Assembly: GCA_019244945.1 (NCBI GenBank)
Contig: JAFASD010000015.1
Span: 1-13,089, forward strand
DNA: 13,089 bases
Direction: 5' to 3'
From: Acidobacteriaceae bacterium
GTDB lineage: Bacteria > Acidobacteriota > Terriglobia > Bryobacterales > Bryobacteraceae
Shown here: positions 1 to 6,662 of the stretch, in pieces
Numbering within the stretch: position 1 is the first letter of the stretch
Layout: every line of letters begins with the position of its first letter
Notes under the pieces: generated by a model
What the model saw: only the letters and a program-made list of their open reading frames with translations
Database searches by the model: none
What the model was told of the DNA's origin: nothing
Made by a program: the position numbers and the translations under genes

Positions 1-683
1 TCGAATGGACTCGCGTTGGTGCCGATCACGCCTTGCCCGAGATAGCCGTATTGCAGCCGCTCATCCGTTAGATAGCGCTCGACGAGTTCCGCCATGGACC
101 ATTCAAAAAGCAAGCTGCGCGCCTCCGTGTCATTACCCAACCGATCTTCCAATTCTTCGCGCGTGGGCGGCTCACCGATCCAGACATCGCGCTGATCCGG
201 AGGGCGAAGAGCATCACGCAACCGGCGGATCACGTCGCTCATCGCGCGCCATCCCTCCACGTCTCGCGGCGAAAAGCGAGCTAACTCAGCTTCACATCGC
301 TCGTCGTCCTCATAGAGCTGAACGCTGGTGCCGTCCTCAAAAGGAACGAACAGACCATTCATTGCGGGAGTCCAGGAGTAGCCGAGCGCCGCAAGATTCA
401 GTTCTTCGATGACGAGCGGATGCAGCAGTCCGGCAAGATAGGCGCAAGGGGACATGCGCACTCCGGGCCAAGGTTCTTCCAGCGTGCAAGCGCCACCGAT
501 GCGCTGCCGCGATTCTAGGACCAGAACGCGTTTTCCGGCGCGAGCGAGATAAGCAGCACAGGTGAGTCCGTTGTGGCCTGCGCCGATAATCAACGCATCC
601 CAGTTTCGGGCGGCAAGTTCACGAAGAGGCGCAGGGAGGCCCAAAAGGCCGAGCGATTGAATGGCGCTGAGGTGAATGGCCAA
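1..683 (-). CDS. FAD-dependent oxidoreductase, phytoene dehydrogenase-like (N-terminal part, runs off the window)
   Basis: The frame is open from 683 to the left edge, giving about 227 codons of the N-terminal half. Residues about 28-40 read WDALIIGAGHNGL, the GxGxxG dinucleotide-binding motif of a FAD Rossmann fold. VLVLE follows at the end of the second strand, then RIGGACTLEEPWPG, as in CrtI/PYROXD2-like flavoproteins. The family oxidises or isomerises hydrophobic substrates such as carotenoid precursors; the substrate here cannot be told. An in-frame TGA at 689-687 bounds the frame, and no ATG or GTG lies between it and the motif. The start is therefore TTG at 683 or TTG at 644, neither with a clear Shine-Dalgarno. 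The TTG at 683 gives an unusual 27-residue leader before the fold. It lies 39 bp downstream of the VTT gene on the same strand, so co-transcription is likely. Family assignment is firm; start and substrate are not. Confidence 0.85.
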   Translation of the reverse strand, partial: MAIHLSAIQSLGLLGLPAPLRELAARNWDALIIGAGHNGLTCAAYLARAGKRVLVLESRQRIGGACTLEEPWPGVRMSPCAYLAGLLHPLVIEELNLAALGYSWTPAMNGLFVPFEDGTSVQLYEDDERCEAELARFSPRDVEGWRAMSDVIRRLRDALRPPDQRDVWIGEPPTREELEDRLGNDTEARSLLFEWSMAELVERYLTDERLQYGYLGQGVIGTNASPF

Positions 684-722
684 AGTTCAATGTACTCGAT
701 CGGTCGAAAGAAGCAAGTAAAG

Positions 723-1334
723 TTACGCGCGCACGCGGGCGGTTCGCCCTCTGCGTACCCACTTGAAAATAGAAAACCCGCTTCCCACTGCGCAGATAGC
801 GATGAAGACCACCATGGTCCATTTGAACGCCGGTGTGTTGGCGATCCGCAGAATGCTGTGGCCGAATTTGATGGCGAGAAAGCCCAAGACTACAAATCGC
901 GCCGCGCGGGCGAGAGCCACGGTCCAGAGAAGCCTGTTGCGGGGATAGCCCAGAGCGCTGGTCGTGGCCACTACTATCGTGAACGGGAAAGGAGGAGGAG
1001 CAAGGCAGCCAAGCACCAGGGCTCTTCCGCCCTTCTCGCCGATTTTGCGCTTCAGGTATTCAAATCGCGACTTGCCGGTCACCTTCTGAACTCCTTCTTC
1101 CCCGCCTTTCCGCGCCACCAGATCGAGCAAGAACACGCCGAGTGTCGATCCGCAAACTGCCGCAAGCACATAAAAAGGAAGGCCGCTCTGGTGCCTGACC
1201 ACGAGACCAACCACTAGCAGGTCATTCCCGAACGGAAGAAACAGGAAAGACGAATCCATGATGCCCATCAGAACTGGCCCAAAGTAGCCTAGCTGAAACA
1301 GGATGCGGAGGAGGTGCTGAAAGAAGCCTGACAA
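723..1334 (-). CDS. VTT-domain (SNARE-associated, YqaA/DedA-like) membrane protein
   Basis: This 203-residue protein is mostly hydrophobic. It has an N-terminal segment ending in MDSSFLFLPFGNDLLVVG, which matches the re-entrant loop region of YqaA-type VTT proteins. A second segment, LAPPPFPFTIVVATTSALGY, and a basic RAARFVVLGFLAIKFG stretch follow, then a last membrane helix and a basic tail (WVRRGRTARVRA). DedA/VTT proteins act in the inner membrane and several are linked to lipid scrambling or flipping; the substrate here is unknown. The start is TTG at 1334, chosen because the first membrane segment needs it; the next ATG (about residue 23) would truncate that segment. No good Shine-Dalgarno is visible. 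It precedes the FAD oxidoreductase gene on the same strand and diverges from the ThuA gene. Confidence 0.85.
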   Translation of the reverse strand: MSGFFQHLLRILFQLGYFGPVLMGIMDSSFLFLPFGNDLLVVGLVVRHQSGLPFYVLAAVCGSTLGVFLLDLVARKGGEEGVQKVTGKSRFEYLKRKIGEKGGRALVLGCLAPPPFPFTIVVATTSALGYPRNRLLWTVALARAARFVVLGFLAIKFGHSILRIANTPAFKWTMVVFIAICAVGSGFSIFKWVRRGRTARVRA

Positions 1335-1434
1335 GCTGTAATGATTCTCGCGAAACGATTCGGTAATATGCTGTGTCTGTGAGATGCGAATGCTTCACTG
1401 GTTTGCTCTCTGAAATTTTCCTTATGGAGGTCAT
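1335..1434. promoter_or_regulatory. Divergent intergenic region with candidate promoters
   Basis: These 100 bp separate the divergent VTT and ThuA genes, so promoters for both directions should lie here. A TAATAT hexamer at 1364-1369 could be a -10 element for the plus strand, but no good -35 sits 16-18 bp before it. A strong Shine-Dalgarno, GGAGG at 1426-1430, serves the ThuA gene. No convincing operator palindrome was seen. Confidence 0.4.
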
Positions 1435-2295
1435 GTGAAACCTATACGCTTCGGCGCCCTGTTGACAGTCGCAACTGTATCCTTGAGCTTTGTGTACTTC
1501 GACACGGCAAAAGCGCAGGCCCCCCAAACGCATCTGGCGCCGAATCGCCCGGCGCACGTGCTGGTGGTCTCCGAAACTAAGGGTTTTGAGCATGATTCCA
1601 TTCCCGACGCGATGGCCAATATCTGGAAGATGGGTCATGACACGGGATTGTGGGAAGCAACTCTTCGCACCGATACCGAGTTGATTACGAAAAAGGACAT
1701 CCAGGATAGAAACGTAAAGACCTTGAATTACTTCGACGCCCTGGTGTTCGCCAGCACGACTGGAGAACTGGATCTCACCGACGATCAGAAACAAGACATG
1801 CTGTCTTTCATCAAAGAGGATGGCAAGGGATTCGTGGGCGTTCACGCGGCGCTTGATACGAATTACAAATGGCCGGAGTATGGCGAGATGATCGGCGGCT
1901 GGTTTGACCAGCATCCCTGGATGACCTTCGATGCCCCGATCATGGTGGAAGATCCGAATTTCCCTGCTGTCCGGCATTTCCCGAAAGAATTCGTGAAACG
2001 AGACGAGATTTATCAGGCAAAGAGCTGGTCCCGCGACAAGGTGAATGTACTGCTGAGTCTCGATGCGGCAAAACTGAATTACGAGAACAATCCGAGAATT
2101 CATCGCACCGATCGCGATTTTGCGGTGGCCTGGTCAAAGATGTATGGCAAAGGGCGAGTCTTCTACTCGACTCTGGGCCATACGAAAGAAGCGTGGGATG
2201 ATCCGGACATTCAGAAGATGTATTTCGAGGCGATCAAGTGGGTGCTCGGAATGACGGAAGGCAGCACAGCAACGCACTCGCGGCCGGGTATGTGA
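1435..2295 (+). CDS. Secreted ThuA-like domain protein
   Basis: This 286-residue protein starts with a Sec-type signal peptide (basic KPIR, hydrophobic core about 7-22, likely cleavage after TAKA near residue 27). The mature part is a ThuA-like domain (trehalose-utilisation family, class I glutamine-amidotransferase-like fold). Recognisable blocks are HVLVVSETKGFEHDSI (41-56), YFDALVFASTTGEL (about 99-112), GFVGVHAALDT (132-142) with H137, GWFDQHPW (155-162), RDEIYQ (189-194) and FYSTLGHT (243-250). In acidobacteria such proteins are periplasmic and often accompany sugar-oxidation or DUF1080 proteins; the exact reaction is not established. The start is GTG at 1435, with GGAGG four bases upstream. 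The overlapping ATG at 1433 reads straight into TGA and cannot be used. The gene converges on rlmN with only 27 bp between stop codons. Confidence 0.9.
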   Translation: MKPIRFGALLTVATVSLSFVYFDTAKAQAPQTHLAPNRPAHVLVVSETKGFEHDSIPDAMANIWKMGHDTGLWEATLRTDTELITKKDIQDRNVKTLNYFDALVFASTTGELDLTDDQKQDMLSFIKEDGKGFVGVHAALDTNYKWPEYGEMIGGWFDQHPWMTFDAPIMVEDPNFPAVRHFPKEFVKRDEIYQAKSWSRDKVNVLLSLDAAKLNYENNPRIHRTDRDFAVAWSKMYGKGRVFYSTLGHTKEAWDDPDIQKMYFEAIKWVLGMTEGSTATHSRPGM

Positions 2296-2322
2296 GAAGG
2301 AAAATAATAGACCTCTCGCGCC

Positions 2323-3384
2323 TTACGTCAATTCGACCAGATCGGAAGCTACTCGCTTTAATTGTCCACAAGCGGCGAAGATATCTCGTCCGCGCGGCTT
2401 TCTGACGAAACAGGGGAACGCCTTTCGAACGATGGTCTGGAAGCTCGCGACGCGCTCTGGATCCGGTGTTTCAAAGGGAATACCAGGCCCGGGATTCAGC
2501 GCGATCAGGTTTACTTTGCAGTTCAGATTTGCAAGCAGGCGCACGACTCGCCTGGCATCTTGATCGGTATCGTTTACACCTTTCAGCAACACGTATTCGA
2601 AGGTCAGCTTTTCCCAGGCACGAAGCGGATAGGCCCTGCACGCGGCCATGAGATCGGAAAGATGATATTTCCGAGTGATCGGCATCAGATGACGGCGCTG
2701 TTCCTCCGTCGAAGCGGTCAAGGATACGGCCAGTTTGGGCCGGATTTCCGCGCGCCCGAGCTCTTCCATCTTCGGGACAATGCCTGCCGTAGAAACCGTG
2801 ATGCGTTTCGGCGACATGCCGATTCCGCTTTTGTCGGTCAGAAGACGTGTCGCTTTCAGCACGTTTTGCAAATTCAGTAAAGGCTCGCCCATTCCCATCA
2901 TGACGACGTTGAGCCGCGCGTCAGCTGCTCGCAGTGCGTTCTCCCGAGCAACATATATTACCTGCCCCACAATCTCACCGGCCGTCAAATTGCGTTCGAG
3001 GCCCATCAACGCGGTGAGACAGAACTTGCAGTCTACGGGGCATCCCACTTGGCTCGAAATGCAAATGGTATCCCGGCCTTCTTCGGGCATAAAAACAGCC
3101 TCCACCGTGCGATTGTCGGCGAGGCGCAGCAGGTAACGGCGGGTGCCGTCGATCGAATCAAAGCGGCGCTCGAGCGCGGGCAGGCCCAGAGCGTTGTTTG
3201 TAAGTAGTTGATGTTTAAGGGTTTTTGGCAGGGTCGAAACTTCCGACAAATTCGCCACTTGTTTCCCGTAGAGCGCGTCATATAGTTGTCGGGCGCGGTA
3301 GGAGGGCTGCTCCGGGCCAAGCAGTTTTTCTAGCTCGGGAAGCTCCATTCCGACTAGCGTGAGCTCCTCAAGTCGTTGCACCAT
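2323..3384 (-). CDS. rlmN: 23S rRNA (adenine2503-C2)/tRNA (adenine37-C2) methyltransferase RlmN
   Basis: This 353-residue radical-SAM enzyme methylates C2 of A2503 in 23S rRNA, and A37 of some tRNAs in characterised homologues. The CxxxCxxC iron-sulfur motif is CPVDCKFC (C115, C119, C122). C108, seven residues before it in TICISSQVGC, matches the E. coli C118 position, and C339 in IFAACGQL matches the methyl-carrying C355. GMGEPLLN (164-171), STAGIVP (198-204) and LNPGPG (296-301) are further family blocks. Length is normal. Where most homologues have SLHA, this one reads SLTAS (221-225), which may be a lineage trait. The start ATG at 3384 lacks a clear Shine-Dalgarno; ATG at 3348 (residue 13) is an alternative. 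It is divergent from the M16 peptidase gene and looks monocistronic. Confidence 0.97.
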   Translation of the reverse strand: MVQRLEELTLVGMELPELEKLLGPEQPSYRARQLYDALYGKQVANLSEVSTLPKTLKHQLLTNNALGLPALERRFDSIDGTRRYLLRLADNRTVEAVFMPEEGRDTICISSQVGCPVDCKFCLTALMGLERNLTAGEIVGQVIYVARENALRAADARLNVVMMGMGEPLLNLQNVLKATRLLTDKSGIGMSPKRITVSTAGIVPKMEELGRAEIRPKLAVSLTASTEEQRRHLMPITRKYHLSDLMAACRAYPLRAWEKLTFEYVLLKGVNDTDQDARRVVRLLANLNCKVNLIALNPGPGIPFETPDPERVASFQTIVRKAFPCFVRKPRGRDIFAACGQLKRVASDLVELT

Positions 3385-3425
3385 TAGGTTTTAGTGTATC
3401 GTCGTACATCCGGAAGCGTAAGGAT
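3385..3425. promoter_or_regulatory. Short divergent spacer between rlmN and the M16 peptidase gene
   Basis: Only 41 bp separate the two start codons. Promoters for both genes must overlap here or lie inside the opposing coding regions. AAGGA at 3420-3424 is one base from the M16 ATG, too close to be a standard Shine-Dalgarno. No convincing -10/-35 pair was recognised. Confidence 0.35.
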
Positions 3426-4712
3426 ATGGTCGTTACAGCCCCAAATGTCCGTGAGATCGAGCGGGCCACCCTGCCCAACGGGCTGCGGATCGTCACGGAA
3501 GTTATGCCGTACGTGCGCTCCGTTTCTTTGGGTGTTTGGATCGGCAGCGGTTCACGAATTGAACACGGCCCGGAGAACGGAATTTCGCACTTCATCGAAC
3601 ACATGGTCTTTAAGGGGACCAAGCATCGTTCGGCTGAAGAGATTGCGCGTTCGGTGGATTCGGTGGGGGGCGGTCTCGACGCATTTACCAGCAAAGAGCT
3701 GGTCAGCTTCAACACGAAGGTCTTAGATGAGCATCTGCCATTCGCCTTGGATATCCTTGCGGATTTGGTTCTGAATCCGGTGTTTCGCGAAGCCGATATT
3801 GAAAAAGAGAAGGGCGTCATTCTCGAGGAGATCAAAATGGAGGCTGATCAGCCGGAGTTTGTTCTTCACGAGACGTTCATCAGTAATTTCTGGAAAGGTC
3901 ACGGGCTCGGGAAACCAATTTTGGGAACCAGGGAGACCGTTCGGAAATTTGGGCAAGAGATGCTGTTTGATTATTACAACCGTATCTACTCGCCACGAAA
4001 CATATTAATCACGGCGGCAGGGAATCTGGATCACGATAAGATCGTCAAGCTCGTGTGGGATAGTTTCGCGGATTTACCGGAACGCGATCGCCTGCCGGCC
4101 GATTCCGCTCCCAGGTCGCACGCGCCGATCGTTCTAAAAAAGAAGGAATCGCTGGAACAAGTGCATATTGCGCTCGGAGTTCCCGCGTATCCGCTGGCGC
4201 ATGAGCTGCGTTTCCCGCTCTATGTGCTCAATACCGTGCTCGGCGGTGGGATGAGCTCGCGGTTGTTCCAGAACATTCGGGAAAAGCAGGGCTTGGCGTA
4301 TGTGGTCTATTCCGAGCTCAATCTGTTTAGCGATACCGGCTGTTTCACTGTTTATGCGGGCACTGCGGCGGAGACTTCCAAACAAGTGGTCAACTCGGTG
4401 ATGCAGGAGTTTCGTCATCTCAAAGATGAGCTGATCGGAGAAGATGAGCTACGACGCGCCAAGGACCACCTGAAAGGGTCCCTGATGCTGAGCTTGGAAT
4501 CAACATCCAGCCGCATGTCCAATCTGGCCCGGCAAGAATTGTATTTCGATCGTTTTATGTCGCTCGATGAGATGCTGGACAGCATCGAAACCGTGGAACG
4601 CGAAGAAGTGCAGAGTATCGCGCAGGAATTCTTCCGGACAGAAAACATCGCCCTCGCCATGTTAGGGCGATTAGGCGATGTCCACGTCACGCGTGACGAT
4701 TTGGTGTGTTAG
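3426..4712 (+). CDS. M16 family zinc metallopeptidase (processing-peptidase-like)
   Basis: This 428-residue protein has the inverted zinc motif HxxEH as HFIEH (H55, E58, H59). The third ligand is in VILEEIKMEAD (E134 or E135), at the usual 74-76 residue spacing. The N-terminal domain begins with the typical TLPNGLRIVTEVMP. The C-terminal M16 domain (from about residue 175) holds GGGMSSRLFQNIREKQGLAY, the substrate-binding R/Y region. Length fits the single-chain M16B type related to mitochondrial processing peptidase and Bacillus MlpA/YmxG. No signal peptide is seen, so it is probably cytoplasmic and degrades or processes peptides. No in-frame upstream start exists, so ATG 3426 is chosen despite its poorly spaced purine tract. 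The gene ends 30 bp before the stop of the convergent small gene. Confidence 0.95.
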   Translation: MVVTAPNVREIERATLPNGLRIVTEVMPYVRSVSLGVWIGSGSRIEHGPENGISHFIEHMVFKGTKHRSAEEIARSVDSVGGGLDAFTSKELVSFNTKVLDEHLPFALDILADLVLNPVFREADIEKEKGVILEEIKMEADQPEFVLHETFISNFWKGHGLGKPILGTRETVRKFGQEMLFDYYNRIYSPRNILITAAGNLDHDKIVKLVWDSFADLPERDRLPADSAPRSHAPIVLKKKESLEQVHIALGVPAYPLAHELRFPLYVLNTVLGGGMSSRLFQNIREKQGLAYVVYSELNLFSDTGCFTVYAGTAAETSKQVVNSVMQEFRHLKDELIGEDELRRAKDHLKGSLMLSLESTSSRMSNLARQELYFDRFMSLDEMLDSIETVEREEVQSIAQEFFRTENIALAMLGRLGDVHVTRDDLVC

Positions 4713-4742
4713 GGTTTCGTTAAATCGCAAGCGACCACGCCG

Positions 4743-5075
4743 CTATGATTTATGACCCGAGCCGGTTCCTGGCGTCATGCCCGATCCACGTTCTCCAGGA
4801 ACGATATCGGGAGCAGGCGATTCTCCGGGTTTCGCTGGGGTCAAGTTGGTCATGCCCGCTCCGGCGCCCGCACCTGAGCCCACCCCGGAAGTATCCACTC
4901 CTCGGGAACCGACCGACATATTGGCATCACGGGCAATCGTGTCGTTGATGCTCAGCCCGGCTCTCCGTCTGCGGAGGCGCTCCGCTTTTTGCTCCTCGGT
5001 GAGAGAACTTTCAGGAACATCGTCGAAATCACCCTGCGCGTCTACTGGCAGTTCGTTAAATTTAGGGTCCGTCAT
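4743..5075 (-). CDS. Small hydrophilic low-complexity protein, function unknown
   Basis: I do not recognise a named domain in this 110-residue protein. The N-terminal third is acidic (DFDDVPESSLTEEQKAERL) and probably helical. It ends in a basic RLRRRRAG patch, then a distinctive SINDTIARDANMSVGSRGVD stretch, and the last half is Gly/Ala/Pro/Ser-rich (GVGSGAGAGAGM, PGESPAPDIVPGERGSG) and surely disordered. No signal peptide or membrane segment is present. The start ATG at 5075 is supported by GAGGTG at 5080-5085, four bases upstream. It lies 76 bp downstream of the VWA gene on the same strand and may share its transcript. The reading frame antisense to it is open over nearly the same span, as often happens in GC-rich DNA. 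The Shine-Dalgarno and the non-random composition favour the minus strand. Confidence 0.7.
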   Translation of the reverse strand: MTDPKFNELPVDAQGDFDDVPESSLTEEQKAERLRRRRAGLSINDTIARDANMSVGSRGVDTSGVGSGAGAGAGMTNLTPAKPGESPAPDIVPGERGSGMTPGTGSGHKS

Positions 5076-5151
5076 CTAACACCTCACACAGTTTGACCGA
5101 TCTTGGGCGGAATCTGAAACAAAGGAAAAAGAGATCAAAAGGCCCAGGGTT

Positions 5152-6099
5152 TCAGAGCTCGGCGTAATACCTATCTCGCGCCTGCACCAATAGCCCTTTC
5201 TGCTTCACGGTCAATCGAATTTTGCGGAATCCCGATGCGGTGACAGGCTCATCGGAGACAAACCCGAGACTGTATTGGCTGCGCAGCTCTTCTTCGATTG
5301 ATTCGAAGATCTGCCCGATGCTTTGTTTCTTGGCTACCTCGAAAAATCGGCCGCCGGTCTCGCGGGAGAGGCGCTCCAGGACTCCTTTCCCCGGCGAGCC
5401 TAGGGAGAAGGCACCATAGGCGTTTGGGTCGGAAAACAAGATGGAGTAGACGAGCGTGTCGGCGCGCTCGGCTGTTTCGATGGCATCAGTCAACGTGATC
5501 GCGCTACCCACATCGACGCCATCTGAGAGCACGATGAATGCCTTGCGGCCCTGGAGCTTTTTCATGACCTGAATGGAGATTTTCCGGACGGCATCGTAGA
5601 GCAGTGTGCCGCCGCCGCCTCCGCCTAATTTGCGGGGATCAGGCGAATCGACCACTTCGAGAGCGGATTCCAAGTCTTTACGCGAAGAGGTCAAATCCTG
5701 GCGAATCAGGATGACTTGGTCGAATTGAACGATAAATGCCTTGTCGCGGTCTTCGCGCAGCACTTGTTCGAGGAAGCGATAGCTCGCGCCTCGCTCGTCT
5801 TCCAAAACCCGGGTTTGGCTCAGGCTTGTATCGACGAGCAAACCGAGAGTCAAGGGAAGGTCGGACTCGCGAGAGAAGTAGCGAATGCCTTGCGGCTTAC
5901 CCTCTTCGAGCAGTGTGAAATCCTCTTTGCTGAGGTTTCGGATGATTTGGCCCTTTTTGTCCCGAACCGTCGCGAGGATATTCACCACCTTCACGTTGGC
6001 GGAAAAAGTAGGCTCCTGTTTCGCCCACAGCGGCAGGGTGGAAACAGCAGCGATGCTCGAACGAATCAGGTCGCGCCGGGATAAACGAGAGTTGTTCAA
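5152..6099 (-). CDS. VWFA-related acidobacterial domain protein with Tat-like signal
   Basis: This 315-residue protein carries a von Willebrand factor A domain of the VWFA-related acidobacterial type. The MIDAS metal site looks complete: DTSLS (D90, S92, S94), T165 after a GGGGGG run, and D193 in LSDGVD. Before it (about 35-78) is the family's N-terminal beta region (VVNILATVRDKKGQIIRNL, SKEDFTLLEEGKPQ). The first residues contain SRRDLIR (7-13), a twin-arginine-like motif, followed by a short hydrophobic stretch, so Tat export is possible. VWA domains bind protein ligands through a divalent cation; the partner is unknown. The start is TTG at 6099: an in-frame TAG lies just upstream and no ATG occurs before the domain. 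The TTG overlaps the TGA of a short upstream open frame (TTGA). The small disordered-protein gene follows 76 bp downstream. Confidence 0.9.
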   Translation of the reverse strand: MNNSRLSRRDLIRSSIAAVSTLPLWAKQEPTFSANVKVVNILATVRDKKGQIIRNLSKEDFTLLEEGKPQGIRYFSRESDLPLTLGLLVDTSLSQTRVLEDERGASYRFLEQVLREDRDKAFIVQFDQVILIRQDLTSSRKDLESALEVVDSPDPRKLGGGGGGTLLYDAVRKISIQVMKKLQGRKAFIVLSDGVDVGSAITLTDAIETAERADTLVYSILFSDPNAYGAFSLGSPGKGVLERLSRETGGRFFEVAKKQSIGQIFESIEEELRSQYSLGFVSDEPVTASGFRKIRLTVKQKGLLVQARDRYYAEL

Positions 6100-6269
6100 T
6101 CGTGCCGCCAGCTAAAAAACCGCTGATCGTCAAGGCCGCTGAGATATTCGGAATCCCACTCTGTCATTTGTTCGAGATCGGCCAAAGAGAATTCATTTTC
6201 AGAAACCAGATAGTCTGATTCCTCTTCGAGGATGACATCTGGGCAATTTGAGAGTGCGCCGAATGATGA
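6096..6269 (-). other. Short acidic open frame overlapping the VWA start (possible small gene or gene remnant)
   Basis: Immediately upstream of the VWA gene a 57-codon frame is open from a TGA at 6272-6270 to a TGA at 6098-6096. The final TGA shares TTGA with the VWA TTG start, the arrangement of translationally coupled genes. The encoded residues look protein-like and very acidic: CPDVILEEESDYL, then FSLADLEQMTEWDSEYLSG, ending RFFSWRHD. No good start exists: the only ATG is at 6167 (23 residues) and a TTG is at 6185, neither with a Shine-Dalgarno. It may be the C-terminal end of a decayed gene, a short leader peptide, or chance. I do not recognise a family. Confidence 0.4.
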
Positions 6270-6460
6270 TCACGGCTGCGGCGTCAGCACGCCTTAACCC
6301 GGCTTACATTCGCCGCGTCCGCGGCACCAACCGGTACCGAGAACGTCGGAGGTCGCCAGCAGACTCGGGATGAGTCCTTTGGAGGAATCTCGCGTGTCGG
6401 TACCAAAGTGCCGTCAGCAAGGGAAACGCGCAACAGCGGAGCCTGCGCGGCGCTCATGAA

Positions 6461-6479
6461 CTCCCGCTGTACGCGGGAG
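6461..6479. repeat. Perfect GC-rich hairpin (7-bp stem, 5-nt loop)
   Basis: CTCCCGC at 6461-6467 and GCGGGAG at 6473-6479 are exact reverse complements around the loop TGTAC. The stem is strong enough for a transcription terminator, but neither strand shows a T-run after it. It could be a factor-dependent end or pause for the minus-strand unit whose last gene stops at 6663, or part of an untranslated RNA structure. Confidence 0.6.
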
Positions 6480-6510
6480 AACTGATACCGTCCTTGCAGA
6501 TGACGCAAGT

Positions 6511-6540
6511 GTTGTCAGAGGTTGCAAAGGAACTGACAAC
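6511..6540. repeat. Perfect 8-bp inverted repeat with 14-nt spacer
   Basis: GTTGTCAG at 6511-6518 and CTGACAAC at 6533-6540 are exact reverse complements, separated by 14 bases. Centre-to-centre spacing is 22 bp, about two helical turns. It may be an operator for a dimeric regulator or an RNA hairpin. It lies about 410 bp upstream of the VWA start and 120 bp past the DUF1080 stop. Confidence 0.55.
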
Positions 6541-6662
6541 AAACTGTCCGGGCTTGACATTCCTGACTTCTTTCCGGCCTAGGAACTCTCTGTGGCCACG
6601 ACCCGAATGTGCTAGTCAGGATGATCCTGCGCCCGATCGACTCCGTACGAGCTATTGGCCGA

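Larger units (their letters stand above)
6270..6662. other. Intergenic stretch with no convincing gene
   Basis: Between the DUF1080 gene and the short frame upstream of the VWA gene, about 390 bp hold no open frame with family-like protein features and a supported start. Open frames on both strands (6284-6508 minus, 6494-6688 plus) have odd composition and no Shine-Dalgarno. The stretch contains a 7-bp-stem hairpin at 6461-6479, an 8-bp inverted repeat at 6511-6540, a smaller 5-bp hairpin at 6280-6293 and two copies of CGGTACC (6332-6338, 6398-6404). A promoter for the VWA unit and a transcript end for the kinase-permease unit would be expected here. Confidence 0.6.

Noticed and set aside
573..1217. 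Plus-strand 214-codon frame over the FAD and VTT genes
   Set aside because: Composition is odd and it is antisense to two recognisable genes; no domain features.
1222..2103. Minus-strand 293-codon frame antisense to the ThuA gene
   Set aside because: The opposite strand has a signal peptide and clear ThuA motifs; this is a shadow frame.
4777..5079. Plus-strand frame antisense to the small 110-residue gene
   Set aside because: No ribosome site; the minus-strand frame has GAGGTG well spaced from its ATG.
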